Positions 11,898 through 23,525 of a DNA stretch of 64,000 bases are shown one piece after another; within the stretch, counting starts at the first letter, position 1, and the number at the start of each line of letters is the position of its first letter. The stretch spans positions 335,505 through 399,504 of the forward strand of contig MNCI01002041.1 of NCBI GenBank assembly GCA_015680685.1, written 5' to 3'. The DNA is from Gnetum montanum. Its lineage: Eukaryota; Streptophyta; Gnetopsida; Gnetales; Gnetaceae. A model generated the notes under the pieces. That model saw only the letters and a list, made by a program, of their open reading frames with translations. It did not search any database and was not told where the DNA came from. The position numbers and the translations under genes are program-made.

Positions 11898-12390
11898 CCC
11901 CCCACCCCACCCCACGTGCTTACATCAATGTCATTTTCAACTATTCACGTAAGGGGAGTTATTGCAATTTTCTTCCATGAATTTTCACGCTTTGCACACC
12001 TATAATTTAAACATCAATATCTTGCTCTTTAACACTTTGATTCTCCTTTCAATCGAACCTACTTAAACCCTGAGTGTTTAACTCAATCATGGGCGAGGGG
12101 TACAGTAGAATCTATGCACAACTCTTTCGAAATTCACTGTTGCCCGAAGGATATGATAGGGGTAAGTGATCTTAATAAATGATAAGAACTTATGCCAAAC
12201 TAATTTTATTCCTTCACCCAAACCATGAAAATTATTTTTGGAGTCACCTGATCAAATTAGACCTAACATCAAAACTTTTAGGGGGATTTTCTTGAAAATT
12301 TCTAACTCTAGAATCATACTAAGCAAGAATTGAGTTCATTAAAGGTAATGAATAAGGTATAAGATAATTAAATTTTGTTAAATGACCTTA

Positions 12391-12395
12391 CTACC
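12391..12395 (+). other. Target-site duplication left of D
   Basis: ctacc here and ctaac at 30667-30671 flank element D. The uninterrupted site in A (reverse strand, ttactaataattgat) shows ctaa was the original, so the left copy probably changed one base after insertion. Confidence 0.8.
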
Positions 12396-14095
12396 TGAAA
12401 CACCCTAAAAGAAAATGCGGGGTCATCCTGGCTTCACCAGGCTCTTACAGTCCGCACAACACCACGGAAGTCCATCGGGAAGAGAACGTTCTGAGTCCAG
12501 GATGGCCAGTTCAGTAAATTTTCTACTTTAGGCATGGGCGAGTTCCGTACCAACTTGCCCGCTCGCCAAAGTAGTCTGAACAACTGGCAGCCTGCTCAGA
12601 AATGGTGTCCAGAATCAGCGAAAATAGTCTAGATGCACGAGAGAAGCAGTTCATGCAAATTTTCTAAGTCACGAAGCTTGCTACGCTACGATGTGTCATA
12701 GTGTAGCAAGCCTCAGAAAATAATGGCGGAACAAGATGTTACGCCACGCGATGACATATGGCGTAGCATAGCAACAACTTCATTACTCACCTCCCTCGTC
12801 CAAACTCGAGTCTTGTAGTGATGTTTCTTTTCGTCAGGAAGCGGCGAACCATGTCTGCTACTACGCTACGCTGAGCTACATGGTGCAGCGAGGCGTAGCA
12901 ATCCTACGGAAAGGAACAAAAGGCGGTTCGAAAGGCAAAAAATCGACGAAATCCGCAGAACTTGCATCATAACAAAATAAGCTAAAAAAATCAGCAAAAC
13001 TGTCCCAGCCGCTACGCTATGTAGCGTAGCATCATGTAGCAAGTATGTGATGCATGGCAAGACACGCAGCAAGGTGCTACGCTATGATAAGCAAGCCACG
13101 TCGCAAAACACAACATGGCAGGTAGGTGGCCATGCGACATCAATGCACTCCACCTCAATCGAACCGTTGGCACACATCCCTAGGAGCTAGCAACGCAGTC
13201 ACGACGTAGCAAGATCGTAGTTATTGCTTGCGTCACAACGGTCTTGCAAGCTCAACAGTCACAAATGGCTCGAGTAATGCCAGTAAGTTGGCGCAAGTCT
13301 ACAACAACGCAGTATTCAAACGGTCACCTTGGCTTACCCTCAGCCCTATAAAATAGCCTATCAAACAACATAAAAAGGATCTGGTCCACGATGAAAAAAA
13401 AAAGAGAAAAAAGAAAGTCTCCTTAACTGAAGCAAAACAAAGGAAAATATTTGCAATCTTACAATAAGGGAAAGAAAGGAGAAGCCAGCAATCTGTAAGA
13501 GGAACCTATCTCGGTTGGCATAAAGCCCGAGGTCTCATTCTATCACCTTGGTAGGATCTCACCCGCATTGTACATAAGTGAAGTCTGTGCCCAAGTGCAT
13601 AGCCATTTCCTGTTTCCCAGCATGCTTTAGTCACTTTCGGAACCTTCTGCACTCCGTCACGTCATGCAGCCGATTATGCCACTCCCTAACCGGACATATT
13701 TGTAGCTCTGAAGTGGTGCATGTCCCTAACTGTATCTTACGTTATTTCTTATTTACTGTCTAGCTTCCTCATATTATTTCTATTTTGCTTACCTTCAAGC
13801 ATCGTCTCATATCATTGTCGCATTTACGTTTATTCATTATTTTGCATAGTCGTTGGATTTAGTCCCCTTCCTTTCTCACTGTAATTATTCGTAAGCATCA
13901 TCACACAACTCGTACAGTTTATATTGCAAAAGGCTATATTGATGCCGATGTAAGTCCTTGTTTGATCGACCAGACCATTCAGGGCACCCCGTGTTCGCAC
14001 ACACCCAGCACCGCCCTCCTGCAAGCACGAGGTTTGAACTGTTATGTCCGCCGACTTTGGCATTCTTCCAGCCATCAACATTTTCGATCTCTACA
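12396..14095 (+). repeat. D 5' LTR
   Basis: 1700 bp, TGAAACACCC...TCTCTACA, matched by the 3' LTR at 28949-30666 (1718 bp). The U3 part (12660-13100) is packed with variants of GCTACGCTACG and its complement CGTAGCGTAGC. A TATA box (CTATAAAATAG) lies at 13346-13356. Confidence 0.92.
13346..13356 (+). promoter_or_regulatory. TATA box of D 5' LTR
   Basis: CTATAAAATAG about 950 bases into the LTR, with the matching CTATAAATAG at 29919-29928 in the 3' LTR. Position relative to the LTR ends is the same in both, marking the likely U3/R boundary about 30 bases downstream. Confidence 0.7.
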
Positions 14096-14101
14096 GTTTT
14101 C

Positions 14102-14120
14102 TGACACTAGAAGGAGGGCC
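14102..14120 (+). other. D primer binding site (probable)
   Basis: TGACACTAGAAGGAGGGCC starts six bases after the LTR end. It resembles the TGGCGCTAGAAGGAGGG-type primer sites that I recall from plant Tat-lineage elements; the expected TGGCG start has become TGACA. A tRNA comparison would settle it. Confidence 0.5.
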
Positions 14121-14149
14121 TTTTGGTGCCTTTGCCGCGTGTCACGGTA

Positions 14150-14870
14150 GTTCTGTGAGCCTTCTGCGCCCTGATACACACGAGCGTAGACACGACACCC
14201 TCTTGCGGTTGTTTGCGTTTTGTGCGGCGCAGATCGGTCGCCTCGACGGATTCCTCTGGAGCCCCACAGAACATAAGGCCTCTGATCACCGGTTAACTAG
14301 CTCACTCTACGGTCGTCTTACATGCATACTGCAGCCCGTCCCATGTGGTGCAGATCGGTCGCCTGGACAGTCCCTCCGGGACCCTGCGAGACATAAAACC
14401 TGCCTGATTGCTAATTAACTTACCCATCATACAGTTGTCTCGCCTATGTCTTGTACCTCATTCCGTGTAGTACAGAACGGTTGCCTCGACGGTCCCTCCG
14501 GGATCCCGCGAGACACAAAGTTTACCTAGTCGCTAGTTAATTTGCTCATCTTACAATAGTCTCGTTTGCCTTCCACACCCCGACTTGCATTAGCATAGAC
14601 TCGACACCCTCTGTGGTTGTTTATGCATTGTGTGGTGTAGATTGGTCGCCTCGACGGTTCCTCCAAAACCCTATGAGACAATAGGCCTTCGGACGACGAT
14701 TTAACTTGCTTCCTCTATAATAGTCTCACATGTGTCCTGCGCCCTAACCAGCACAGGCGAAAACGTGACACCCTTTGAGGTTGTTTCCATATTGTGTGGC
14801 GCAGGTCGGTCGCCTTGACGATCCCGCCGGGATCCTGTAGGACGAAAAGCCATCTATTTTTTTGTTTTGT
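14150..14870 (+). repeat. D leader: five tandem copies of a 120-165 bp unit
   Basis: A core like AGATCGGTCGCCTCGACGG recurs at 14231, 14352, 14474, 14639 and 14803, each followed by a variant of TCCCTCCGGGATCCCGCGAGA and preceded by a TGTGTGGTGCAG-like block. Spacing is 121, 122, 165 and 164 bases, so there are short and long unit types. The longer units add a 'cgtgacaccctttgaggttg' block. The array lies in the untranslated leader between PBS and gag, where RNA packaging or translation signals are expected. A T-rich run (14855-14880) closes it. Confidence 0.85.
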
Positions 14871-14936
14871 TTTTTTTTTTAATCCTTCTATTCTTCTATG
14901 TTTTCTAGCATTTTTTGCATAATCACTTGCTTAACG

Positions 14937-17900
14937 ATGACTTCTGCCACAACTGCTGTCGATACCTCCAACATGAAGGTGCCCTTCGCAGCCTAAGGCA
15001 CTACTGGTTCCGAACAACAGTTGAATCCAACACCAGAAGCACGCCGGTCTCTCAGGATTCAAAACCGAGGACCTGAGGGCCTGGCCCAGCAACACGAGCA
15101 TTACAACTTCCTTTGCGCGAAGGTGCAGGCTAACCTGCCCTTAGATTTACACGAACTCCAAGAAAAACGTAGCTTTGAGTTCACTTACTACAACGGGGAG
15201 GAATTCATTCCTAACCAAGGCATTTCCCTGCCTTTAACACCAGCGAACCAAAGGTTGCTGGATCAACTAATCCAGTGGATAAGGCCTAGGGGTCAACAAG
15301 ACACAGCGTCCAACCAAGATGACACCTTTCAAGATGGGCAGGAGGAACTCGATTCCCAATCTGATGAGGGATGCCCAGCTAACTCCATTCCTGTCCCGCC
15401 TACCTAGTCCTTCTGGGCCAACCCGCTACCCATCGCCACCCCCTTCGCCATCGCGCCTATGCTTCAGCAGTCTACAACTGTAACTAAAGTGGGTAGCCAT
15501 GCCACATTCCCAGCACCTCACCACCCCTATCGCCCGGTTGCACCCACAGCAACTGTGCCACCGCAAGCCATTTATCAGCACACTACCGCAACACGCAACA
15601 CACCTATCATGGCTACTCTACCACATGTCCATACTGTACCTACTCTACAACCGCACCTAACTCCCATACCAATTCCTACATATGTAGCCATCCCACCCAC
15701 TATGGTGGGCCCAGGCCCATCCACGTGGTGGCCTCCGTTCACTTCTTCATCTATTCTGCAACCATCACAAATGTCTCATTACATTCACCCTCAGCTCTAC
15801 TTGACTCACCAAACGGCACAACCTGGCACGGGCCCATGGGGGATCCCGTCGGTAACTCAAACAGCCTACTCAACAGCTTATCCCGCCATCACCGCTCTGA
15901 CGATACCACCCACCAGATGGTGGATAACGTAAACAACACCTTTGGTAGGGGCAGCCCTGACGGCACAGCCAATGGGTCAAATTGCCACTGCTACCTTGCC
16001 ACCTGTGGTGGCCGCCTCTGCAGTCCCTCAAATGTCTACAACATCCCCAGGTCTGGACCAAGCGTTTCAGCTTATTCAGACCCTAACCGAGGAAGTAAAA
16101 CGCCTCAAAGCTGTTGGGTTCGATACGGTACGAGTCATGGACTTTTATCAAGATGACCCCGTCAACCCTGCAATCCCTGCCTTGATATTACCACCCAGGA
16201 TGTCCCTCCCACACTTCACAAAATATGATGGAGAAGGAGATCCCAACACACATCTCATCACTTTCCGGTCATAGTCTTTGTTGCTGCAACAATGGCCGCA
16301 TACGATCATTCGTGTCTTTGCCATGTCCCTAGCCGGGAAAGCCCTAGACTGGTATCGCGCGTTGCCACATTCGTCCATTTTGGAAGAACTCTTGACCCAA
16401 TTTGTGACACGCTTCAAGTATAACTTGAAACCAGAAACCACGCTAGATCAGCTGATAAGCGTGAAGAAAGACCCACTAGAACAAGTCCAAAAATTCATTC
16501 AACGATGGAGTGCAACTCTTAACGAAATCCGTGAGCCTATCGCGGAGGCTCATTTGTTAGTCATCTTTAAGGGTGTAGTGAACGACTTTATCAAGTCAAA
16601 ACTATATTATGTTGCTCCACGCTTACTTACTCAAGCTTTCGCTCAGACGAAAAGCATACAAGACGCAGCCGAGGCAAGTAAGGACCCAGCTTATGTCGCT
16701 TATAGGAACAGTTTCTCAAAGAAGGACAAAGGTAAGGCCCCAGCGACCATGGTGGCTGCTGTGACAACTGAGGCTAAACCCAAACATAGCAACAACGGGA
16801 ACAAAAATAACAAAAAACCGGCTGCACCTACAGCCGACTTAGGACCTAAGCCGGGCCAAGCATTACAACCCGCCGCCCCTGCACCCGAGACATCTGCATA
16901 CACTAAACCCAATTTTGAATGTAAAGATCGTTCAAAGTATACTCTGCTGCCCCTTAAACCTTCAGAACTCCTGAAGCAACTGTTGGCAGCAGGATACATT
17001 CAACACAAGCGGATGTCAGAAGAAGCAAACATGAGGCATCGGTGCTACTACGAGCTCCTTAGAAATCCCTCTTTAGCCCTGCCCAACGAACCTCCAGTCC
17101 CTAAAAGTTTTAGGCTGGACAGGTTTTGTGACTACCATAAACTATGTGGTCATACCATGGATTATTGTCTATTGTTGCAGGATGGCATCCAAAGACTGAT
17201 TGACCTAGGGCATTTGGTGCTAGATGAAAGTAGCCCAGTACGTCCCGAAAACCAATCCATGTACGTCTATACTGACCCGCTCAATGCCAACAATGCCGAT
17301 TACGTAATCAACGCCATCAATATTGACAATGATCCCATGCCACCCTTTCAACCATTTATGATTCACGTGCCTCAGTGCAGTACACCCATGCCACCAATGG
17401 CCAGTCCAAGCCCGCAGTTCCCCTTCATCCTGAAAGTCCCACCACGAGCATTTGCCTCTGCACCACTCGCTGGCAAGGCTGTGCAACCTCGTCCTTTAAC
17501 ACCTCTAGCCCCATTCGTCATCAGGACACCGATGCCTTCGACAGCCCCCATCCCATGCAACAACAAACAACTTCCTCACCCTACAACGCGAGAGACCTAC
17601 CTAACGAGCGAGGTGTTAAAGAGGGATACCATCAAAAGCATCTCTAAAACAATGACTTTGCCTTTTAAATTCACACCTTCGTCACCAAGGACGAAGGTCG
17701 ACGCAAGCACACAACCTGCGACATCCTGTCATCAAAAAATTAAACTTGGGTCTGGGGCCATCTCCCCTCGAGAGATTCGTCTTCTAGGACGAATCGAGGA
17801 GGAGAGCGTCAAACAGACAAGCGGACAAGACTTCTTAAACGCCCTAACCCAGGTTGGGCAAACCCTAAGGCAAAAAAATACCATGTTAAGCCTATACGAC

Positions 17901-18626
17901 TTACTCATGGTATCCGCTCCTCACCGTGAGGCTCTAGTCCACATGTTAACGACAATCCCAGTCGATGAGAACATGCCGGCAAAGGAGAAAATGATCCACT
18001 CAGTCATACTCCCCTCCAAACCTATGGAGTCCGCACCTCCACTAACTTTCAGCAACAAAGCCCCTAAGGAAGATCCCAAAAAGGGCCAAGTAACTATGAT
18101 GCCTCTCTTCATCACAATTCGGGTCGGCCAGTACCAAATCCGAAGGGTGCATGTTGATGATGGGGCAGCCACAAACGTCATTTCTTTGCCTATCATAGAG
18201 AAACTGGGGTTGGTCAACTAGATCAAACCAACGGCGACGTCGTGCCTACGGTCCTTCAATGGAGAACGTGTCCTGGTAAAAGGCATGGTTCATGTAAACT
18301 TCGTAGCAGGGGATGAGCTCCCCACGGATGCAACATTCGTCATAGTTGAAGAAATGCCCGGGTTTAACCTAATCTTGGGAAGATCGTGGTTAGCACCACT
18401 CAGGGCGGTTTCTTCGCCTATACACCAAGAAATCCACTTACCAGACGAAGGTAGAGAGGTGATAATCCATGGCGACGGGGCAGTAACGCAAGCAATTAGT
18501 AACCTAAACACAGAGCAAGGTTTAGAGGTTACAAGCTCTGAAGATGAGGTGCCCATTCATGCATGCACCAACCATACAACGAAGGAATCGGCCCCACGAA
18601 CCGACCCCCAGATAGAAAATGTCTAG
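14937..18626 (+). pseudogene. D gag-protease (one frame, six premature stops)
   Basis: Starting at ATG 14937 a single frame continues to 18626, broken only by in-frame stops at 14994, 15405, 15930, 16272, 18219 and 18624. Each is one transition away from Gln or Trp. The Pro/Thr-rich N-terminal part is followed by the gag capsid region (about 16200-16700: MSLAGKALDWYRALPHS; FVTRFKYNLKPETTLDQLIS) and a Tat-type knuckle FCDYHKLCGHTMDYC (about 17123-17170). Protease follows: HVDDGAATNVIS (18150-18182) with DDG in place of DTG, and NLILGRSWLAP (about 18367-18400). It would make particle proteins and the processing protease. The absence of frameshifts is notable for its age. Confidence 0.88.
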
Positions 18627-19050
18627 GTGGAGTTGTCCTTTCAAGCAGAGGATGGTAGCATGAGCGAAGGTCCTGGCAAAACGCCTCGACCTTACATCCC
18701 TGTCAACCCACGAAAGGTTAGGAGACAGCTACGCGTAGCGTAGCAGCCTCGTGACCTCTCACCTAGTCGCCATCCTCACATATTCGCTTTCTACTTAGCC
18801 CGCCAGGGTTTCATCTTTCCGGCACAATACGCAAATAGCTCGAAATGGCCTAAAACTAATAAATGGCCCGAAATGGCCTAAAACTAGCATACTAGAGGAC
18901 GAAAACTTCATACAACACACATAATAACACAAAATTGATCTTTTCCTTTCTAGAATTTTGCATTTCAGTCAAAATTTTTCGCCTATTAGCGGTGTCTCTA
19001 AACTCTTCCAAAAAAAAGAGAAGAGAGAGAGGGAGTCTGCCCTCATGCTC
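18627..19050. other. D: end of gag-pro frame and start of the pro-RT gap
   Basis: The gag-pro frame carries on weakly past 18626 (KTPRPYIPVNPRKVRRQLR) to about 18900 with further stops. The motif CGTAGCGTAGCAG, typical of the LTR U3, appears at 18732-18744. Beyond that I see only the 3' end region of the antisense gene. Confidence 0.5.
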
Positions 19051-22000
19051 TCATAAGTTATCCTTATTCGCATTGCCTTCGTCGTTTGCCTCTACCTCAT
19101 CTGCTCGCACATCGTCTGCTCCCGTATTACCCCTCACCGGCACCTCATTCCTTCCCTCCATGGGCCTCGCATCCTCGTTAACAGCCTGCACCCCAAAGGA
19201 TAAAGTGGTTAGTAGGGGCAACAAATGCAACAAATGACAGCTATAGCAAAGCATCAAAGCAACTAACCTGAGGGGAGCCTGCGTCAGTCACAAGAGATAT
19301 CTAGTCCAGACCAAGCCTAAGACGACGCTCAATCTCCTCCATCGACATATTCATCCAAGGCGTGTCATTAGGTTCAACATTCACAGTGGCAACTTTCTCC
19401 CTTTCCAAATTTGTCCATCTTAGAGGTCCCCGGGGAAAGGGAGGTGGTGGCGGTCTCCCCTGTAGGAAGGGTCACCCCCAAATCTGGAGATTCCGTGGCC
19501 TGTACCTCCTCTTTAAATTTAGCATAAGCCTCAGAAGTGTAGATGGCCTTCATAAATGCCTCGTATGAGAATGCCTCCACAGCAGCATCTTTATATAGTC
19601 TTCGATGGGTTTCGTTTTCTTGCTTGTATGTATACTTGTGGTCCCTCTGAGCCTTCCCCCATTCGAAGATCTTGGCACTGATGTCCTTCATATCTTGGCA
19701 CTTCTGGGCGAACAAATTTATCTGCATCTGCTGTTCGACTATTTCACGGGTGGATTCTACATTCTGATGGACGATGGTCCAAAATATGGCATGATCAACC
19801 ACAACCCTTTGTGACTCCACTGGGTCAAGACTACGGTTTATGAGAAAATCCATCCTCAACTTCAGGTTCTCCACCTCAGCAGCCAATTCCATCTCTCTCT
19901 GCTCACTCCCATGGGCCCTTTTCCACAATTCCTCATTGGTACATCTACATTCCCATAGGGAGCGCGCCAAGTGCAAAACACATTTGTAGGCCTCATTAAA
20001 TACGCGAAGAGGCACTTCAATCACGTTGGACGAAAGTGCGGGCACTGTGCCAATTTCCATAGGTTGAGCCGGGTCCCATTTGAGCCGAGAGGTTGTAAAA
20101 AGTATAACAATCACACCAACATAACATAAATCAATACGTTTAAGCGTTGTAGCGTAGCAGCATAGGGGCCGTTAACACTCCTACTCACCCGCACGAGGAT
20201 CTGCCTGTTGAAGGTGTTTGATCATGTCATCCACCAGCCCCTGAACGAATTTAAACTTATCAGGAATTTCAGTCCACAACTCCATCCGAGGTGGAGAAGA
20301 TCCTGGTACGACAGTAATAGCACATGTTAAACAATTTAGCATTACAACAATAGTCGAAGCAGACTACGATAGGGTACATCCAAAGCATAAACTCACCAGT
20401 ATCCTGCTGTTGTCTTGCATCGTGCTGGTGCAGGACAATCGCAGTGGATTCTGTAGAAGGCCCAGCCTGGTCCGTAGGAACTCCTACCTCAAGCGTTGGT
20501 GCTTTCCCTTTCAGGAGGGCAGCGTCTTCTTTATTTTGGGAAGACACCTCTTCATTGGTAGGAAGAGGCACCCCAAGGACAAGAGCCCTTGCCCCGGAGA
20601 CAAGAGCCCCACTATCCCTAGCTGGGTCCCTCTCTTCCAAAGCCGAGTCCCTCGTGTCTTTATTTGTCGCCCCCGATCTGAGGGCTGACACTTCCTCATC
20701 ATCTTTTTCTTCGCCTTCTTCTTTTGCTATCCACAAAGGGTATACACACAATAAATCAAAGTTGATCAACTCAAAACTGATACCATGCCACAAAACGCCA
20801 CTTAGCTAAGCATGGAACAGTTAGCATTCTAAACGCTCACCAATAGGGGGTTGTGTTCATCGCAACTTGAACCGCAATCGTCATTCCCCTTCACAAAGGC
20901 TTTCCCTAGCAGGGGGAGGTCTCTTTCTTTGCAGCTCCATAGGAACGGTCTCAGCCATAAGACGATCACCCTGGGTCACGTTGCCGAGTATGGTTGGGGA
21001 AGTCTCCCCTACACTATCCTGGCCACAAGCGCTACGAACCGTCAGACCTTTAGTTGTTATGGAAAATGAATCCCTGATCACTTTCGGGGGAGCCTAGGCT
21101 TGCATGGTCCGAAAGACCTGTCGAATCCATGACTTGGAGATCTGTTCACGATCCACATCGAACCAGACCCCATCCTCCTAGACCACCAGGAACTCCGCAA
21201 AGTGCTTTAAACAGCCGATGTAGAAGGCGTAGTGTATGTTAGAATGGGATTCTGTTAGCTCACGGAGTCCCAAAATCTCGCCCTGCAAGCCACTACACAG
21301 GAATTCAGCCTAGTTATAATGGGTCCCTTCCTCTACGACTTCCCGCATTACCCAAGCCTGCCCAAGCCCTAAGACCTTTCCTTGGGTGAGCAGTTGAGGG
21401 AATGCACAAGCATGAAAGACCAGGTATATCCCCATGGTAGGACCGTCCTTGAGCTTTTCCATAGGGAACCCTTTCCGCTCCTTGGTGAGCCTCAGCCACT
21501 CTCAATATGCTACTTATGGAGGGTCAACTCCTGCTTGCCCTTCAACATCACATCGGCACCATCATTAGGAACGCCAAACAAATCTGTAAATAGCTGGTCA
21601 TTGATGTCAATGACCACCTACACACCCTGCACATATGTACGAAAGCGACTCGCCTGCCCAGAAAAGGAGTTGACCAGAGAAAGCATCTCGGCAGCAGGAA
21701 CGCCCGGATTTGGTGTCATAAACAATTCCATAAGCTTGGCCATCCAAATTCTTCTAAGCAAGGGGCCTAGAGCCCCTCGTTCCAACCAACTCTAGCTTGT
21801 CGATACCTCACCATATTTGAAATAGATGTTTCCCCCTTGCCCTTTGGCAATCACCACCGTCACTTTGCAGGGCTTCTTCCCTCCTACGGCAATAGTCACA
21901 AAGCATTAAAAAAAATAAAAATAAAAATAAAAACGATACCCACTTGTTAACCCACCAAGCCTATACGGTGAGAGGAATAGTGGGAGTTCAACTGCTAAGA

Positions 22001-23367
22001 TTGTTTCAAGTGTGACTTACCTAAAAGGTTCCCTCCACTCCTTGTCCAGCCAACCCTTCATCCTGAAATTATTGAAGGAGGCGAGTGTGCGTAGGAGGGG
22101 ACGGTATCCTTCCCCGCAAAGAGCAATCATGCCCGCTCGTAGGCTTTTCACAAAGGCAAATTCCTATAGGGCCAGTTGTGCCCTGGCCAATTCATCTGGC
22201 TGATTATGAACCCCGTCGTCATTAAGATAGAAGTTGATGACAAATGCACGCTATTAACCCTCGGTCGAGCATAGCCAATGTCGCACAACACAAAAAAATA
22301 GAGACGTGAAACTCACCCGCCAACACAGTAGACAGTCCCCTGCGGGTTTAGAAAATACGTCGCCATATGGCGCGCGAGGTACAACGTGTTGAAGGGATGA
22401 TAACACTGGTATTCTGGCATGTCCCAAATCCAGGCCAAGCGCCTCAACCCAATGGAATGTGGGGAAGACCCCACTCCCACCCTGCCTGAAGTCGCGTCAT
22501 CAAAAAGATATCTCAGAACGCCCCGATTCGCCCCTGGCAGCAAAGCCTCTATCATGCCGGACGCCCGCGCCTCATCTGAGGAAGACCAAACCATGACACT
22601 AAACTGGCTGAGGAGGAATTGCAAGAAGTCTCGTGCCCCATCTCTAAACCAAACCGCTTGACCTCCCAAACATATCGAAGGAGGGGGAACATTGGCCATA
22701 GGCCCGCCTACATGACACAAGACTCCTTCTAGGTCCAAAACGATCAATCTAGACCTTGGCCCTACCCTGCATAACGGAAATAGCAAACAGTGACATCAAA
22801 CATGAACATAATATGTGCACGACGTAGCAGCGCCTAGCCGACCATAAGTGAAGCATAGCATGATCCCTGTTCATCATAGCACAACAAAGATGCAAAAGTC
22901 TAACGTAACAAGAACATGTAAGTAACTTGGCGTAGCAATAAGACAACTGATAGTAGACCCAAACAGAACACGCGCCTATGTCACATGTAACTAAACCCCC
23001 TCTCGAAGGTTTCACGGTCCAGCAACTTAAAGGACCTTGGTCCCACAGCCGTGGCAACAGTAATAGCCCCGCATATAACCACAACGCGACCCTTGCACAA
23101 TAGTGATAACCCAAAGAAAGCAAAACCGCGACAGCACCAAAGCAAAATGACGCAGCCATAGAAAATACCAATGGCAAAACAAATGAGACATAAAACCAAA
23201 GCGGAAGAAGGTAGAAGGTGCAAGGAGAAGGAAACAGAAGAGGCATATAAAACTCACTGGGTCAACAGTATGTCCTCCCGCGCCGGAACACTCGCCTGCG
23301 GTCCACGTCTCAAGGCCTTCTTCGCCTCCCCGACCTTCGCAAGCACTAACTGAGTCTTGGAAGCCAT
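19051..23367 (-). pseudogene. Antisense multi-exon gene inside D: FCP1-like HAD domain, plant-transposon-type region, coiled coil
   Basis: On the minus strand at least eight exon-like blocks are bounded by splice sites: exon 1 23367-23258, 2 22766-22317, 3 ends 22021, 4 21883-20841, 5 20726-20397, 6 20302-20189, 7 about 20100-19268, 8 19185-19051. Donors read GTGAGT, GTGAGT, GTAAGT, GTGAGC, GTGAGT, GTGAGT and GTTAGT. Reading phase agrees across junctions 1/2, 4/5, 5/6 and 7/8. Exon 1 starts MASKTQLVLAKVGEAKKALR. Exon 2 encodes an FCP1/NIF-like HAD domain. Exon 4 has FRTYVQGV.VVIDINDQLFT and WFDVDREQISKSWIRQVF. Exon 5 is acidic and Ser/Ala-rich, and exon 7 has a long coiled coil. In-frame stops (TAG, TGA) and a shift near 19390 mark decay. 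Product function unknown. Confidence 0.7.
22317..22766 (-). pseudogene. FCP1-like HAD phosphatase domain (exon 2 of the antisense gene), probably catalytically dead
   Basis: The exon translates without stops to about 150 residues. SRLIVLDLEGVLCHVGG matches motif I of plant FCP1-like HAD proteins (first Asp kept, second position Glu). GARDFLQFLLSQFSVMVWSS matches the FLEFL...F.V.VWSS stretch with motif II Ser. The end, WIWDMPEYQ...FNTLYLARHMATYFLNPQG, parallels the ...NTLLLDDSPYKALLNPP block, with the DD of the last acidic motif replaced by Ala-Arg. Loss of that pair argues against phosphatase activity. Similarity is judged by eye from knowledge of the family; a profile search (PF03031) would test it. 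It appears to be a host gene fragment carried by the retrotransposon. Confidence 0.65.
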
Positions 23368-23514
23368 AGCCCTGCTAGCAAATTTACGACCTTCGTAGAA
23401 ATTTGCCTCGATATGAACTCACACAGTAACTCCACGCTCTGAAATCGCCAAAGTGCTCCGACAGGGATTATGCGCTTCTAGAGCAAAAAACAGCGAAATT
23501 ACCAGGATTCAACC

Positions 23515-23525
23515 CTTATTTATGG
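23515..23525 (-). promoter_or_regulatory. TATA-like box upstream of the antisense gene
   Basis: The minus strand reads GCCATAAATAAGG about 150 bases upstream of the ATG at 23367. It is the best TATA-like match in the 600 bases upstream. Weak evidence by itself; it would give a 5'UTR of about 120 bases. Confidence 0.35.

Larger units (their letters stand above)
10364..12395 (+). other. C spacer between gag and ORF2 (left of D)
   Basis: No long reading frame. It holds a short coding-like stretch at about 10712-10930 shared with A and B (see findings), a purine-only run at 10965-11066 (GAAAGAAGAAAGAAG repeats), and a promoter-like region at 11826-11897. Just after a 5'UTR-like stretch there is a splice-donor-like GGGGTAAGTGATC near 12158-12170. 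Homologous to 36217-38184 in A and 45180-46926 in B. Confidence 0.7.

Noticed and set aside
22749-23257. Hydrophobic, Cys-rich frames on the minus strand suggesting a membrane protein
   Set aside because: They fall in the predicted first intron of the antisense gene and overlap its splice sites.
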